A program made the position numbers and the translations under genes. 64,000 bases of DNA, taken from an uncultured Flavobacteriales bacterium. GTDB lineage: Bacteria; Bacteroidota; Bacteroidia; Flavobacteriales; UBA1820. Below are positions 15,054 through 24,580 of this stretch, piece by piece; the stretch's first letter is position 1, and each line of letters begins with the position of its first letter. The stretch spans positions 1-64,000 of the forward strand of contig CAUHQV010000005.1 of the NCBI GenBank assembly GCA_959608625.1, read 5' to 3'. The notes under the pieces were generated by a model. It did not search any database and was not told the DNA's origin. It saw only the letters and a list, made by a program, of their open reading frames with translations.

Positions 15054-16145
15054 ATGGATATGCTGAAGGATAAGTTCGTCAAACGGGTGCTCTTCCTGAT
15101 CGCCCTGGCTTTGCTGATAGGATTCCTGTGGGCCGTGCGCTCCATCTTCCTGTACATAGCCATCGCCTCGGTCTTCTCGCTGATGGCCTCGCCGGCAGTG
15201 GACTTCCTGGAACGCATCCATTTAGGCCGTTTCCGGATACCGAACGTGCTGGCGGTCATAACGGTGATGATCCTGATGGTGGCCTTGTTCTTCGGGGCGC
15301 TCAGTTTGATCGTGCCGCTGGTGTCGGCGCAGGCCGAAAACCTGTCCCTGTTCGATGCAACCAAGGCGAAAGAGAACGTGATGCTCATCTACCACAATGT
15401 GGTCGATATGCTGATGCAATACGGCATTATCGGTTCGGCACCCGAACTTACCACCGATTACATCAGCAATATAGACTTTTCTTTTATTTCGGACTTCCTG
15501 AACTCGGTGGTCTCTTCCATCGGTTCTCTGTTCACCCTGATATTCGCGGTGGTGTTCTTTATGTTCTTTTTCCTCAAGGAGCGCAACCGGGTGTCTTCGT
15601 TTATCCTGTCCGTAGTGCCGGACGGGGTGCAGGCCAATGTGTCTGATATGATGGAAAAGACCCAGAGCCTGCTTTCCCGCTATATATTGGGGCTGTTCGT
15701 GCAGCAGACTTCCATATTTCTCCTCACGCTGGTGCTGCTTTTGTGCTTCGGGATACACAATCCGGTGATCATCGCCTTTTTCGTCGCCCTGCTCAATATC
15801 GTGCCGTACCTCGGCCCGCTGATGGGTGGCACGCTGTTGGTGTCCCTGTCGATGCTCAGCAACCTGGCCATGCCCGTGGGGGAACTGATCCCCACTACAT
15901 TGTGGATACTGACAGGCTTTATCGGCATTCAACTGTTCGACAATTTCGTCACCCAACCGTTCGTTTATTCCGCTTCGGTCAAGGCACACCCGCTGGAAAT
16001 ATTCACCGTCACCCTGATCGGCGGCACCCTGTTCGGTATCGTCGGCATGATCATTGCGGTGCCGTCCTATACCATCCTGCGGATCATCGCCAAGGAATTT
16101 TTCTGGGATTCCAAGATCGTACGGGTGCTCACCCGCAATATATAG
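15054..16145 (+). CDS. AI-2E family transporter (PerM/YdiK-like)
   Basis: A 363-residue inner-membrane protein. Eight or so hydrophobic segments are visible: two near the N-terminus (LFLIALALLIGFLWAV, FLYIAIASVFSLM), one near 70, and a C-terminal group with FFVALLNIVPYLGPLMGG, the conserved AI-2E motif. The family includes putative autoinducer or Na+/H+ transporters, so the substrate is open. It is divergent from the MATE gene and 61 bp upstream of obgE, which has its own promoter box. Confidence 0.87.
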   Translation: MDMLKDKFVKRVLFLIALALLIGFLWAVRSIFLYIAIASVFSLMASPAVDFLERIHLGRFRIPNVLAVITVMILMVALFFGALSLIVPLVSAQAENLSLFDATKAKENVMLIYHNVVDMLMQYGIIGSAPELTTDYISNIDFSFISDFLNSVVSSIGSLFTLIFAVVFFMFFFLKERNRVSSFILSVVPDGVQANVSDMMEKTQSLLSRYILGLFVQQTSIFLLTLVLLLCFGIHNPVIIAFFVALLNIVPYLGPLMGGTLLVSLSMLSNLAMPVGELIPTTLWILTGFIGIQLFDNFVTQPFVYSASVKAHPLEIFTVTLIGGTLFGIVGMIIAVPSYTILRIIAKEFFWDSKIVRVLTRNI

Positions 16146-16160
16146 CACGGGGAAATTCAC

Positions 16161-16168
16161 TACCTTTG
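16161..16168 (+). promoter_or_regulatory. -7 promoter box TACCTTTG of obgE
   Basis: TACCTTTG 38 bp upstream of the obgE ATG. It shows that obgE can be transcribed separately from the transporter gene; no clear -33 element. Confidence 0.6.
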
Positions 16169-16206
16169 CGCGAACCGGTTTTACGGATATAAAAAAGGAT
16201 ACAACG

Positions 16207-17298
16207 ATGGCAGAAAACAATTTCGTAGATTACGTCAAGATACACCTGACCTCCGGCAACGGGGGAGCGGGCTCGGCACACCTGCGCCGGGAAAAATACA
16301 TACCCAAAGGAGGCCCGGACGGCGGCGACGGGGGCCGGGGCGGCCATGTGATCGTCGAGGGCAACTCCCACTTGTGGACACTCCAGCATCTGCGCTTCCA
16401 GCGCCATGTCAAGGCCGGACACGGCGAGAACGGCCATCGCAGCCGCTCTTTCGGGGCGGACGGCCGCGACGAAATCATCCAGGTGCCCATCGGAACGGTC
16501 ATCCGCGATGCGGAGACCAAGGAACTGATCGGCGAGATACTCGAGGACGGACAGCGCATCGTCGTCAAAAAAGGCGGCCGGGGTGGGTTGGGCAACTGGC
16601 ATTTTCGCTCGTCCACCAACCAGACCCCCCGCTATGCCCAGCCCGGTACGCCCGGACAGGAAGGGTGGGTGGTAATGGAGTTGAAAGTACTGGCCGATGT
16701 GGGCCTGGTCGGTTTCCCGAACGCCGGAAAATCCACCCTGCTGGCGGCCTTGACGGCAGCCAAGCCGGAAATAGGCGATTACCCGTTTACCACCCTGACC
16801 CCCAACCTGGGCATCGTGTCCTACCGGGACGGGCTCAGTTTCGTGATGGCCGATATTCCGGGCATTATCGAAGGGGCTGCCGAGGGAAAAGGATTGGGAC
16901 ACAGGTTTTTGCGTCATATCGAGCGCAATTCGACGCTCCTGTTCATGATCCCGGCCGACAGCGAAGACGTGCTGAAAGAATATGGCATCCTACTGAACGA
17001 ACTGGAAAAATACAACCCCGAACTGCTGGATAAATCCCGCGTGCTGGCCGTCAGCAAAAGCGATATTCTGGACGGACAGGGGATGGAAAAGATCGAGGCC
17101 GTGCTTCCCAAGGATATCCCCCATGTGTTCATTTCTTCCGTAACGGGTATGGGGCTCGTATGGCTGAAAGACCTGTTGTGGGAGGCCGTCAACGCCCAGC
17201 GGGTACTCAAAGAAAATAAGAGTTTCGAGGAAGAGTTCGCTCCGGGAGAGACTCTGTCCCCTGGCCAGGACAATCCCCTGCTCGGCAGCGCCGAATGA
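16207..17298 (+). CDS. obgE: GTPase Obg
   Basis: Essential ribosome-assembly GTPase. The 363 residues begin MAENNFVDYVKIHL with the glycine-rich Obg domain (GNGGAGSAHLRREK, GGPDGGDGGRGGHV; residues about 1-158). The G domain has GFPNAGKSTLL (G1), the switch segment YPFTTLTPNLG and DIPGIIEGA (G3). The expected SKSD (G4) is seen as VSKSDIL. The C-terminal tail after the G domain is short and acidic, without an OCT domain. The start at 16207 is chosen over the open frame extending to 16054, which overlaps the upstream gene. Confidence 0.95.
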   Translation: MAENNFVDYVKIHLTSGNGGAGSAHLRREKYIPKGGPDGGDGGRGGHVIVEGNSHLWTLQHLRFQRHVKAGHGENGHRSRSFGADGRDEIIQVPIGTVIRDAETKELIGEILEDGQRIVVKKGGRGGLGNWHFRSSTNQTPRYAQPGTPGQEGWVVMELKVLADVGLVGFPNAGKSTLLAALTAAKPEIGDYPFTTLTPNLGIVSYRDGLSFVMADIPGIIEGAAEGKGLGHRFLRHIERNSTLLFMIPADSEDVLKEYGILLNELEKYNPELLDKSRVLAVSKSDILDGQGMEKIEAVLPKDIPHVFISSVTGMGLVWLKDLLWEAVNAQRVLKENKSFEEEFAPGETLSPGQDNPLLGSAE

Positions 17299-17335
17299 GC
17301 GCCGGAATACCGGATCTATTTTTAAGACTAAAGAT

Positions 17336-18418
17336 ATGGAACCGAACGAAAACAAGATCAACCGCACCCGCTCGCTAGTCAACTGGGCGGTAGCGATCGT
17401 ACTGGCCCTTTTCCTGATACTTTTGTCCTATTCCGTGCTGTACGATCTCGGGTCGTCCGTGCGGCCGCCCGAATACGAAGCGTTCACCGACCGGCGGGAA
17501 CTCGGCCGGCTGAATGCCCGGGAAGATTCCCTGTCGCTGGTATCCGATTCGCTCCGTTCGCGGATGGCCTATGTGGAAAAGGAGATCTCCGTATCCCAAG
17601 AGGATTACGAGCGGGAAAAGGAGTCGTTCGACAACTGGATCACCACCCGCCGCACCCTGGGCAAGGAAGACAACGACCGGCAGGTACTCTCCCGCACGGC
17701 GGCTATCGACGGTATCCTGTCCGAGATAAAAACGAAAAAAACGGCCCTCCGGGCTTTGGAGTCCTCTTTCGATTCTGTGCTGCAAGCCCGCCAGGACATT
17801 GTGTCCCTGCAATCGGAACAAGACCGTCTGGCCCGGGAAAGGTACGAGTCGGCCTATACGTCCTACCAGCTCAAGATATTCGGTATCCGGTTGCTTTTCG
17901 CGTTGCCGGTGCTGTTGCTCGGGGTATGGTTTTTCATCCGTTTCCGCCACAGCAAATACAAAGCCCTTTTCCTGGGATTCTCCCTGTATTCGCTGTACGT
18001 GTTCTTCTTTGCCCTGGTGCCGTACCTGCCCAGTTTCGGGGGATACGTGCGCTACGGGGTCGGGGTCGTGCTGACGCTGGCCTTGGGGTATTATGCCATC
18101 AAATACATCAACTCCTATGTCGAGCGCAAACGGGCGGAGCTGAAACAGAAAGCCGCCGAAAGGCAGAGCCGTATCCGCGGGGAAGTGGCCCAGCGCGCAT
18201 TCGATGCCCACGTGTGCCCGTCGTGCGGCCGTGATTTTTACGTCAAGCCGTGGGAATACCGGGAGGGCGGCCCGAAAGTGTACGAACATTGCCCGTATTG
18301 CGGGATGGAACTGTATATCAAGTGCTGGAACTGCGGGCAGGAAAACTTCGCCCATTTCCCGTACTGCCACACCTGCGGGGTGGAACTCAAACATGAAAAA
18401 AAGGAGGAGGCAAAATGA
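17336..18418 (+). CDS. Membrane protein with coiled coil and two C-terminal zinc ribbons
   Basis: A 360-residue protein I do not recognise as a named family. The layout is: one transmembrane helix (16-36), a charged extracytoplasmic or cytoplasmic coiled coil (about 50-175), three more hydrophobic segments (183-203, 208-231, 238-258), then a basic linker and eight cysteines in four CxxC pairs (294/297, 319/322, 330/333, 344/347), likely two zinc ribbons. It begins 37 bp after obgE and overlaps ung by 4 bp (ATGA), so it is translationally coupled to the DNA-repair gene. Its role is unknown. Confidence 0.8.
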   Translation: MEPNENKINRTRSLVNWAVAIVLALFLILLSYSVLYDLGSSVRPPEYEAFTDRRELGRLNAREDSLSLVSDSLRSRMAYVEKEISVSQEDYEREKESFDNWITTRRTLGKEDNDRQVLSRTAAIDGILSEIKTKKTALRALESSFDSVLQARQDIVSLQSEQDRLARERYESAYTSYQLKIFGIRLLFALPVLLLGVWFFIRFRHSKYKALFLGFSLYSLYVFFFALVPYLPSFGGYVRYGVGVVLTLALGYYAIKYINSYVERKRAELKQKAAERQSRIRGEVAQRAFDAHVCPSCGRDFYVKPWEYREGGPKVYEHCPYCGMELYIKCWNCGQENFAHFPYCHTCGVELKHEKKEEAK

Positions 18419-19080
18419 ACGTAAAGATATCGCCCGATTGGCAGGGGCTGCTGCAAAAAGAATTCGATTCGGATTATTTCGTCCGCCTGACGGATTTTGT
18501 CCGGGGTGAATACAAAACCGCGCGGATATATCCCCCGGCCGGAAAGATATTCTCGGCTTTCGATACGTGCCCGCTGGACCAACTCAAAGTAGTCATCATT
18601 GGGCAGGATCCGTACCACGGCTACGGCCAGGCGCACGGATTATGCTTCTCGGTGAACGACGGCGTCCCTTTTCCCCCGTCCCTCCAGAATATCTTCAAGG
18701 AGATACAGAGCGAGACCGGCGCGCCCGTCCCGGCATCCGGCTGCCTCAACCGATGGGCCCAGCAAGGGGTACTGCTGCTCAACGCCACCCTCACTGTTCG
18801 GGAAGCCACGCCCGGTTCGCACCAGGGCCGCGGCTGGGAACAGTTTACCGACAATGTCATCCGCGCTGTGTCGGACGAAAAGGAAAACATCGTATTTTTG
18901 CTCTGGGGAGCCTATGCGCGCAGCAAGGCCCGCCTGATAGACCAATCCAAACATTTGGTGCTCGAAGCGGCCCATCCCAGCCCCCTGAGCGCCAACCGCG
19001 GCGGATGGTTCGGCTGCGGCCATTTCAAGGCGGCCAACGACTACCTCGCCTCCAAGGGCAAGGAGCCGGTAAAATGGTAA
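18415..19080 (+). CDS. ung: Uracil-DNA glycosylase, family 1
   Basis: Removes uracil from DNA in base-excision repair. The 221 residues contain the water-activating loop GQDPYHG (Asp about 63), the segment GLCFSV, and the uracil-recognition histidine loop HPSPLSANRGGWFGC. Typical length and full motif set indicate an active enzyme. The ATG overlaps the stop of the zinc-ribbon membrane protein gene, and aroC starts 17 bp downstream. Confidence 0.96.
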   Translation: MNVKISPDWQGLLQKEFDSDYFVRLTDFVRGEYKTARIYPPAGKIFSAFDTCPLDQLKVVIIGQDPYHGYGQAHGLCFSVNDGVPFPPSLQNIFKEIQSETGAPVPASGCLNRWAQQGVLLLNATLTVREATPGSHQGRGWEQFTDNVIRAVSDEKENIVFLLWGAYARSKARLIDQSKHLVLEAAHPSPLSANRGGWFGCGHFKAANDYLASKGKEPVKW

Positions 19081-19097
19081 ACAACAACGGATAAAAC

Positions 19098-20165
19098 ATG
19101 CCTGCAAATACATTCGGCGAACACCTTCGCCTCACTACTTTCGGAGAATCGCACGGCGAGGCCATCGGGGGCGTCCTGGACGGGGTGCCGGCCGGAGTGC
19201 CTATCGACCTGGAGGCTGTACAGCATGCGCTGGATCGCCGCCGGCCCGGACAGTCCGCCGTATCTACCCCGCGCAAGGAGAGCGACACGGTGCGCATCCT
19301 TTCCGGTCTTTTCGAAGGGCAAACCACTGGAGTGCCCATCGGTTTTGTCATACCCAACGAGAACCAGTATTCGGCCGATTACTCGGCAATGAAAGATAAA
19401 TTCCGCCCCTCCCATGCCGATTACACGTATTTCAAGAAATACGGCCTGCGCGATTACCGCGGCGGCGGCCGTTCTTCCGCCCGCGAGACGGCGGCCCGCG
19501 TAGCCGGGGGTGCCCTGGCCGCGCAAATGCTTCCGGCCGGTGTAAAGATCACGGCCTACGTATCTGCCGTGGGCGGCATAACCCTGTGGGACGATTACAC
19601 GAAATACGACCTTTCGCATATAGAGGACAATATAGTCCGCTGCCCCGATCCGGCCAAGGCGGCCGAAATGGAGGCCCTGATCCGCGAAGTGCGTTCGCGG
19701 GGAGATAGCGTAGGGGGCGTGGTGACCTGTGTGGCCAGCGGCGTTCCCGCCGGCTGGGGCGAACCGGTATTCGACCGGATGGAGTCACGCCTGGCAGCCG
19801 CCTGCCTGAGCATTCCCGCCGCCAAAGGTTTTGAGATCGGAAGCGGTTTCGCCGGTTCCGCCATGCGGGGATCGGAGCACAACGACCTGCTCACCGAAGG
19901 GGGACGTACGCTTACCAACCGCTCGGGCGGGGTGCAGGGAGGCATATCCAACGGGATGGATATCGTGTTCCGGGTGGCTTTCAAGCCCGTGGCGACCATC
20001 GTATCCCCGCAGCAGACGATAGATACCGAGGGCCGTCCGGCCATAGTAGAAGGTCGGGGACGCCACGATCCGTGCGTGCTGCCGCGTGCTGTGCCGGTAG
20101 TGGAGGCGATGACCGCCCTTACGCTGGCCGATTTCTGCCTGCTGGCGCGCCTTTCCCGCATTTGA
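19098..20165 (+). CDS. aroC: Chorismate synthase
   Basis: Last step of the shikimate pathway, converting EPSP to chorismate using reduced FMN. The 355 residues carry the family signatures GEHLRLTTFGESHGEAIGG at the start, DYRGGGRSSARETAARVAGG in the middle and GRHDPCVLPRAVPVVEAM near the end. Normal length. It belongs to a plus-strand run with ung upstream and apt 40 bp downstream; the grouping looks incidental rather than pathway-based. Confidence 0.97.
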   Translation: MPANTFGEHLRLTTFGESHGEAIGGVLDGVPAGVPIDLEAVQHALDRRRPGQSAVSTPRKESDTVRILSGLFEGQTTGVPIGFVIPNENQYSADYSAMKDKFRPSHADYTYFKKYGLRDYRGGGRSSARETAARVAGGALAAQMLPAGVKITAYVSAVGGITLWDDYTKYDLSHIEDNIVRCPDPAKAAEMEALIREVRSRGDSVGGVVTCVASGVPAGWGEPVFDRMESRLAAACLSIPAAKGFEIGSGFAGSAMRGSEHNDLLTEGGRTLTNRSGGVQGGISNGMDIVFRVAFKPVATIVSPQQTIDTEGRPAIVEGRGRHDPCVLPRAVPVVEAMTALTLADFCLLARLSRI

Positions 20166-20205
20166 AACAAGAACGAAAAAAGGATTAAAATCAAGAAATA
20201 AGAAG

Positions 20206-20724
20206 ATGAAAATGGATTTGCGCAATTATATCCGCAATGTGAACGATTTCCCGAAAAAGGGGGTCATATTCCGTGACATTACCCCGCTACTTCTCAGTCC
20301 GGAAGCGACCAACGAAGCCCTCGCACAGTTGTGTGACCACGTCAAAGGCTTGGGTGTGACCAAGGTAGCGGCTGTCGAGTCCCGGGGGTTCTTTTTCGGC
20401 TCGCTTATTGCCCATCAGTTGGGCGTAGGGTATGTACCGGTACGCAAAAAAGGGAAACTGCCGTTTGATACCATATCGATGACCTACGATTTGGAATACG
20501 GTACCGACAGCCTGGAGATACACACCGACGCCATACAGAAAGGGGATAAAGTCCTTATCCACGACGATGTGCTGGCTACGGGAGGTACGGCCGAAGCGGT
20601 GGTGAAGCTCATTGAGAAAGCCGGCGGGGAAGTCGTCCTGCTCTCTTTCCTGATGGAGCTCAAGGCCCTGAAAGGCATCGAAAAACTCCACGGGTACCCG
20701 GTAAGGTTCCTGATGGAGTTCTGA
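20206..20724 (+). CDS. apt: Adenine phosphoribosyltransferase
   Basis: Purine salvage enzyme making AMP from adenine and PRPP. The 172 residues include the conserved start LRNYIRNVNDFPKKGV, the loop ESRGFFFG, and the PRPP-binding motif VLIHDDVLATGGTAEA. Typical length. Translation may begin at 20206 (MKMDLRN) or at 20212 (MDLRN); both fit. A 148-bp spacer without a recognisable promoter box or hairpin separates it from hflX. Confidence 0.95.
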   Translation: MKMDLRNYIRNVNDFPKKGVIFRDITPLLLSPEATNEALAQLCDHVKGLGVTKVAAVESRGFFFGSLIAHQLGVGYVPVRKKGKLPFDTISMTYDLEYGTDSLEIHTDAIQKGDKVLIHDDVLATGGTAEAVVKLIEKAGGEVVLLSFLMELKALKGIEKLHGYPVRFLMEF

Positions 20725-20859
20725 TCCGCTCCTTGCCAGGTGGCAGGACGGAAAATAAATACGCGGATACCGGTATAGCGTCCCAAAATGGGATTGCCAT
20801 GCCGGTTGATTCGTTGGATACACCCCTGTACGGCACAAGCGCCTGCAGGGAAAAACAGT

Positions 20860-20865
20860 AGGAGG
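20860..20865 (+). promoter_or_regulatory. Strong Shine-Dalgarno AGGAGG before hflX
   Basis: AGGAGG lies 7 nt upstream of the hflX ATG at the optimal distance. This is unusual here, since most genes in the window lack a Shine-Dalgarno sequence, as is common in Bacteroidota. Confidence 0.6.
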
Positions 20866-20872
20866 AACGAAA

Positions 20873-22099
20873 ATGATAGAACATAGCAAACAATCTTATG
20901 AAAAGGCCGTATTGGTAGGCCTTGTCACTCCCCAGCAGGACGAAAAGAAATTGTCGGAATACCTGGACGAACTCGAATTCCTGGCCGAAACGGCCGGTGC
21001 CGAGGTGGTCAAGCGTTTCTGGCAGAAAGTCGACACGCCCAACCCCCGCACGTTTGTAGGGACGGGGAAACTGGAGGAAATAAAAGATTATATAGCCCAG
21101 CGGGAGGATGTGGACGTGGTCATATTCGACGACGAACTGTCCGCCGGCCAGCTGCGCAACATCGAGCGGGAACTCGAACGCAAGATCCTCGACCGGACGA
21201 ACCTGATACTCGATATATTTGCCGCCCGGGCCCAGACTTCCTATGCCCGTACCCAGGTGGAATTGGCCCAGTACCAGTATCTGCTTCCGCGTTTGACGGG
21301 TATGTGGACCCACCTGGAGCGCCAGCGGGGAGGTATCGGTATGCGCGGGCCGGGAGAGACGGAGATCGAGACCGACCGGCGTATCGTCCGCGACCGTATC
21401 GCGCTGCTGAAAGAGAAACTGGGTACGATAGACCGCCAGATGGCTACCCAGCGCAAGAACCGGGGCAAAACCGTTCGTATCGCGCTGGTAGGATACACCA
21501 ATGTGGGGAAATCCACGCTGATGAACCTGCTGAGCAAATCCGACGTCTTTGCCGAGAACAAGCTTTTTGCCACGTTAGACACTACAGTGCGCAAAGTCGT
21601 AATCGCGAACTTGCCTTTGCTCCTTACCGATACCGTGGGCTTTATCCGCAAACTGCCTACCGAACTGGTGGAATCCTTCAAATCCACGCTGGACGAGGTG
21701 CGGGAGGCCGATATACTAATCCATGTGGTGGATATCTCGCACCCTAGTTTCGAAGACCATATCGCTTCGGTCAACCGCACCCTTTCCGAGATAGGGGCTT
21801 CGGACAAACCGACCATTATGGTGTTCAACAAGATAGATGCCTACCAGGGCGACACCGGACAACCCGATGTGCTGCTGCCGGGAGAAAAACCCAAGGTTCC
21901 CCTAGCCGAACTGGAGAAGACCTGGATGGGCAAAACCGGGCCGGATACGGTATTCATTTCAGCCCGTAACCGGGAAAATGTGGAGGCCTTGCGGAAGCTC
22001 ATTTACGAGCGTGCGGCCGAGATACACATGAAGCGTTTTCCATATAATGATTTCCTGTTCGAGTATTTCAGCGAAGAGGGAGAGCCAGAACAAAAATAA
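20873..22099 (+). CDS. hflX: GTPase HflX
   Basis: Ribosome-binding GTPase that splits or rescues stalled ribosomes under stress. The 408 residues have the HflX N-terminal domain (segments TFVGTGKLEEIK and FDDELSAGQLRNIE), a coiled-coil linker with GPGETEIETDRR, and the G domain: GYTNVGKSTLMNLL (G1), switch residues before DTVGFIRKLP (G3) and FNKID (G4). The C-terminal domain is short. It is followed by mnmE 23 bp downstream. Confidence 0.95.
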   Translation: MIEHSKQSYEKAVLVGLVTPQQDEKKLSEYLDELEFLAETAGAEVVKRFWQKVDTPNPRTFVGTGKLEEIKDYIAQREDVDVVIFDDELSAGQLRNIERELERKILDRTNLILDIFAARAQTSYARTQVELAQYQYLLPRLTGMWTHLERQRGGIGMRGPGETEIETDRRIVRDRIALLKEKLGTIDRQMATQRKNRGKTVRIALVGYTNVGKSTLMNLLSKSDVFAENKLFATLDTTVRKVVIANLPLLLTDTVGFIRKLPTELVESFKSTLDEVREADILIHVVDISHPSFEDHIASVNRTLSEIGASDKPTIMVFNKIDAYQGDTGQPDVLLPGEKPKVPLAELEKTWMGKTGPDTVFISARNRENVEALRKLIYERAAEIHMKRFPYNDFLFEYFSEEGEPEQK

Positions 22100-22122
22100 T
22101 AATGACAAACCATCCGGAATAA

Positions 22123-23481
22123 ATGGAACTTAACGATACGATAGCGGCTTTATCCACCCCTGCGGGGGTAGGTGCGATAGCAGTGGCGCGGCTCAGCGGC
22201 CCTGAAGCGCTTTCCATTGCGGACAGCGTATTCTCCGGAAAGACGAAACTAGCCGGGACGGCGAGCCATACGGCCCATTACGGGACAGTGTCCGACGGGC
22301 AGGATGTACTCGACGAGGTAGTAGCTACTGTATTCCGGGCTCCGAATTCCTATACAGGGGAGGACATTGTGGAATTTTCCACCCACGGCTCCTTGTTCAT
22401 TCAGCAGGGGCTGTTGGAATTGCTTATCCGCCGTGGGGCCCGTGTGGCGACGGCCGGTGAATTTACTAAGCGGGCGTTTCTCAACGGGAAGATGGATTTG
22501 TCCCAGGCAGAGGCAGTGGCCGATCTGATCGAATCGGAATCCTACGCGGCCCATGCTACGGCGATGCAGCAAATGCGCGGGGGGTACTCCAAAGAGATCG
22601 CTTCGCTTCGGGAGCGGCTGATCGAATTCGCAGCCCTTATAGAGCTCGAATTGGATTTTTCCGATCAGGATGTGGAATTTGCCGACAGGGAGCATTTAAA
22701 AGAGCTTCTTTCCGGAATCCGGATAACGCTTCGGGGGCTTATCGATTCTTTTTCTTTGGGGAACGCGATAAAAAACGGGATTCCCGTTACCATTGCCGGG
22801 GCGCCCAATGTGGGAAAATCGACCCTTCTCAATGCCCTTTTAGGGGAGGAAAGAGCGATCGTATCCCACATTCCCGGTACGACCCGCGATGCGATAGAGG
22901 ATAGGATCACTATTTCCGGGCTGTCATTCCGCTTCATCGATACGGCAGGCCTGCGTTCCACCGACGATTTTGTGGAAAAGATAGGGATCGAGCGGGCTTA
23001 CCAAAAGATCAGCGAATCGGCAGTGATCGTTTATATGGCCGATGCGATGGGGAATCCGGAGAACGAATTGGACGGTCTCCGGTCTTTCCTGGAGCGATAC
23101 CCGGAAAAGAGAGTGGTGGTCGTACTGAATAAAATAGATGAAAATCCGCAAGGGATTCCCGGCTTTCCACCCGATATGGTGCGGATATCGGCCCGGACGG
23201 GTTATGGGTTGGATACTTTAAGGGAGCGATTGGTTGGTTTCGTATCGGTGGAAGATATGTCCGGAAAGGTCATCGTGACCAATGTTCGCCATTATGAAGC
23301 GCTTCTCCATGCGGAAGAGGCAGTGAAAACTGTTGAGAAGGGCTTGTCGGAAGGTATTCCGGGAGACTTGCTTGCTGTAGATATTAGAGATGCAACTTAC
23401 TGTATGTCAGAAATATCCGGTGTGGTTACGGATCAAAATGTGTTGCAGCTAATCTTTTCGCGTTTTTGCATCGGGAAATAA
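22123..23481 (+). CDS. mnmE: tRNA uridine-5-carboxymethylaminomethyl modification GTPase MnmE
   Basis: With MnmG it modifies U34 in the wobble position of several tRNAs. The 452 residues show an N-terminal formyl-THF-binding domain (DTIAALSTPAGVGAIAVARLSG, then SYTGEDIVEFSTHG), a helical domain, an inserted G domain (GAPNVGKSTLLN, IPGTTRDAIED, DTAGLR, NKID) and the invariant C-terminal CIGK with the catalytic-region cysteine. Normal length. It is the last gene of a long plus-strand run that starts near obgE. Confidence 0.96.
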   Translation: MELNDTIAALSTPAGVGAIAVARLSGPEALSIADSVFSGKTKLAGTASHTAHYGTVSDGQDVLDEVVATVFRAPNSYTGEDIVEFSTHGSLFIQQGLLELLIRRGARVATAGEFTKRAFLNGKMDLSQAEAVADLIESESYAAHATAMQQMRGGYSKEIASLRERLIEFAALIELELDFSDQDVEFADREHLKELLSGIRITLRGLIDSFSLGNAIKNGIPVTIAGAPNVGKSTLLNALLGEERAIVSHIPGTTRDAIEDRITISGLSFRFIDTAGLRSTDDFVEKIGIERAYQKISESAVIVYMADAMGNPENELDGLRSFLERYPEKRVVVVLNKIDENPQGIPGFPPDMVRISARTGYGLDTLRERLVGFVSVEDMSGKVIVTNVRHYEALLHAEEAVKTVEKGLSEGIPGDLLAVDIRDATYCMSEISGVVTDQNVLQLIFSRFCIGK

Positions 23482-23621
23482 TTAAAAAGTAATGGTTTGT
23501 TCGGGGAAAAACTATTCTCCGCTGTTGGAAAGTAATTTTTATTTTCGATCTAAAATGTTAAAAAATAGGTTTATTTACTTTCTTTATTTCATAAATTTAG
23601 TCATTAGAAAATTTAAATGAA

Positions 23622-24440
23622 ATGGGCAAAACAATAACTACCTATCTAATTGACGGGGATCCTCAAGGGAGCCGATATGTTTTCATTAGTAATAAAATCT
23701 GCAAAATGGTAGTAATACCCCGAATAAATATTGCCATCGTGAACGAGCGTGAAGAATTGCAGACCCCAGCCTTGTATATTTTGCTGGGGGAGGACGACTA
23801 TGCAAAACCGAAAGCATATATCGGAGAAACAGAGAATTTTAGGGAACGGATAAAAGAACATATCTCTAGGAAGTTCTGGCAAAGAGCCCTGGTTTTTGTA
23901 TCTAAAGATGGCGCTATGACAAAAGCCGATGTGCAATATTTAGAGTATCTGGCAATATCTGGAGCAAAAAAGGCAAAACGATTTTCACTCGATGAAAATA
24001 AACAAACACCTAAAGCGCCGAATCTTCCGGAACATCAGAAAGATTGCATGGATGAATTTTCTGAAGACCTGCAGTTTTTAACTTCGTTCATCGGTTGCAA
24101 TATTTTTGATATTGTTAAGTCGGCAGACAAACATTTGTTCTTTACTAAAGGAAGAGGCTGCGATGCTACAGGATTTTATGATGTTTCCGGGTTTACGGTA
24201 CTTAAAGGTAGCATTATAGCAAAAGATTCTGTCCCATCTCTGAATAAATGGAAAGAAAAGCGGGAGGAATTTATCAATGAATATACGCAAGAAAAGGACG
24301 GTAAATTGATTATGGATGCAGACAAGACTTTTTCAAGCCCCAGTACGGCCGCTGATTTCTGCATTGGAAGCAGTAATAATGGATGGCTGGTATGGAAAGA
24401 TGAGAAGGGACAAACACTGGACGAAGTATATAGGAAGTGA
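23622..24440 (+). CDS. GIY-YIG nuclease-like protein with DUF4357 domain
   Basis: A 272-residue protein. Near residue 50 the GIY-YIG pattern is readable as ALYILLGEDDY followed by AYIGETENFRERIKEH; the first element is YIL, as in a known subgroup. The C-terminal 35 residues match DUF4357 (STAADFCIGSSNNGW...), often joined to such nucleases or to methyltransferases. Its function is unknown; DNA cleavage is possible. The gene is clearly more AT-rich than its neighbours, has AT-rich flanks on both sides, and sits right after mnmE, which suggests acquisition. No restriction or transfer genes are next to it. Confidence 0.82.
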   Translation: MGKTITTYLIDGDPQGSRYVFISNKICKMVVIPRINIAIVNEREELQTPALYILLGEDDYAKPKAYIGETENFRERIKEHISRKFWQRALVFVSKDGAMTKADVQYLEYLAISGAKKAKRFSLDENKQTPKAPNLPEHQKDCMDEFSEDLQFLTSFIGCNIFDIVKSADKHLFFTKGRGCDATGFYDVSGFTVLKGSIIAKDSVPSLNKWKEKREEFINEYTQEKDGKLIMDADKTFSSPSTAADFCIGSSNNGWLVWKDEKGQTLDEVYRK

Positions 24441-24556
24441 CTGGAAAAATCCTTGTAAAGTTGCGCAATTATAGGAAATCTAAATATAGCAGGTTGATTA
24501 TACGATGAGTTCACCTGTGGTAAACATTGCGAAAATAAATACTATGGTGCAATTAT

Positions 24557-24580
24557 AATCTCTCAAAAGAGGGATTTTTT
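24557..24580 (+). terminator. Terminator after the GIY-YIG gene
   Basis: AATCTCTC-AAAA-GAGGGATT stem (8 pairs, one G-T) followed by a T run, about 115 bp beyond the stop. The rest of the 24441-24738 spacer is AT-rich with a -7-like box before cstA. Confidence 0.65.

Noticed and set aside
14888..15388. N-terminal extension of the MATE protein
   Set aside because: The extension crosses the divergent promoter region and the start of the AI-2E gene; family alignment starts at MGAYLAEYAKQF.
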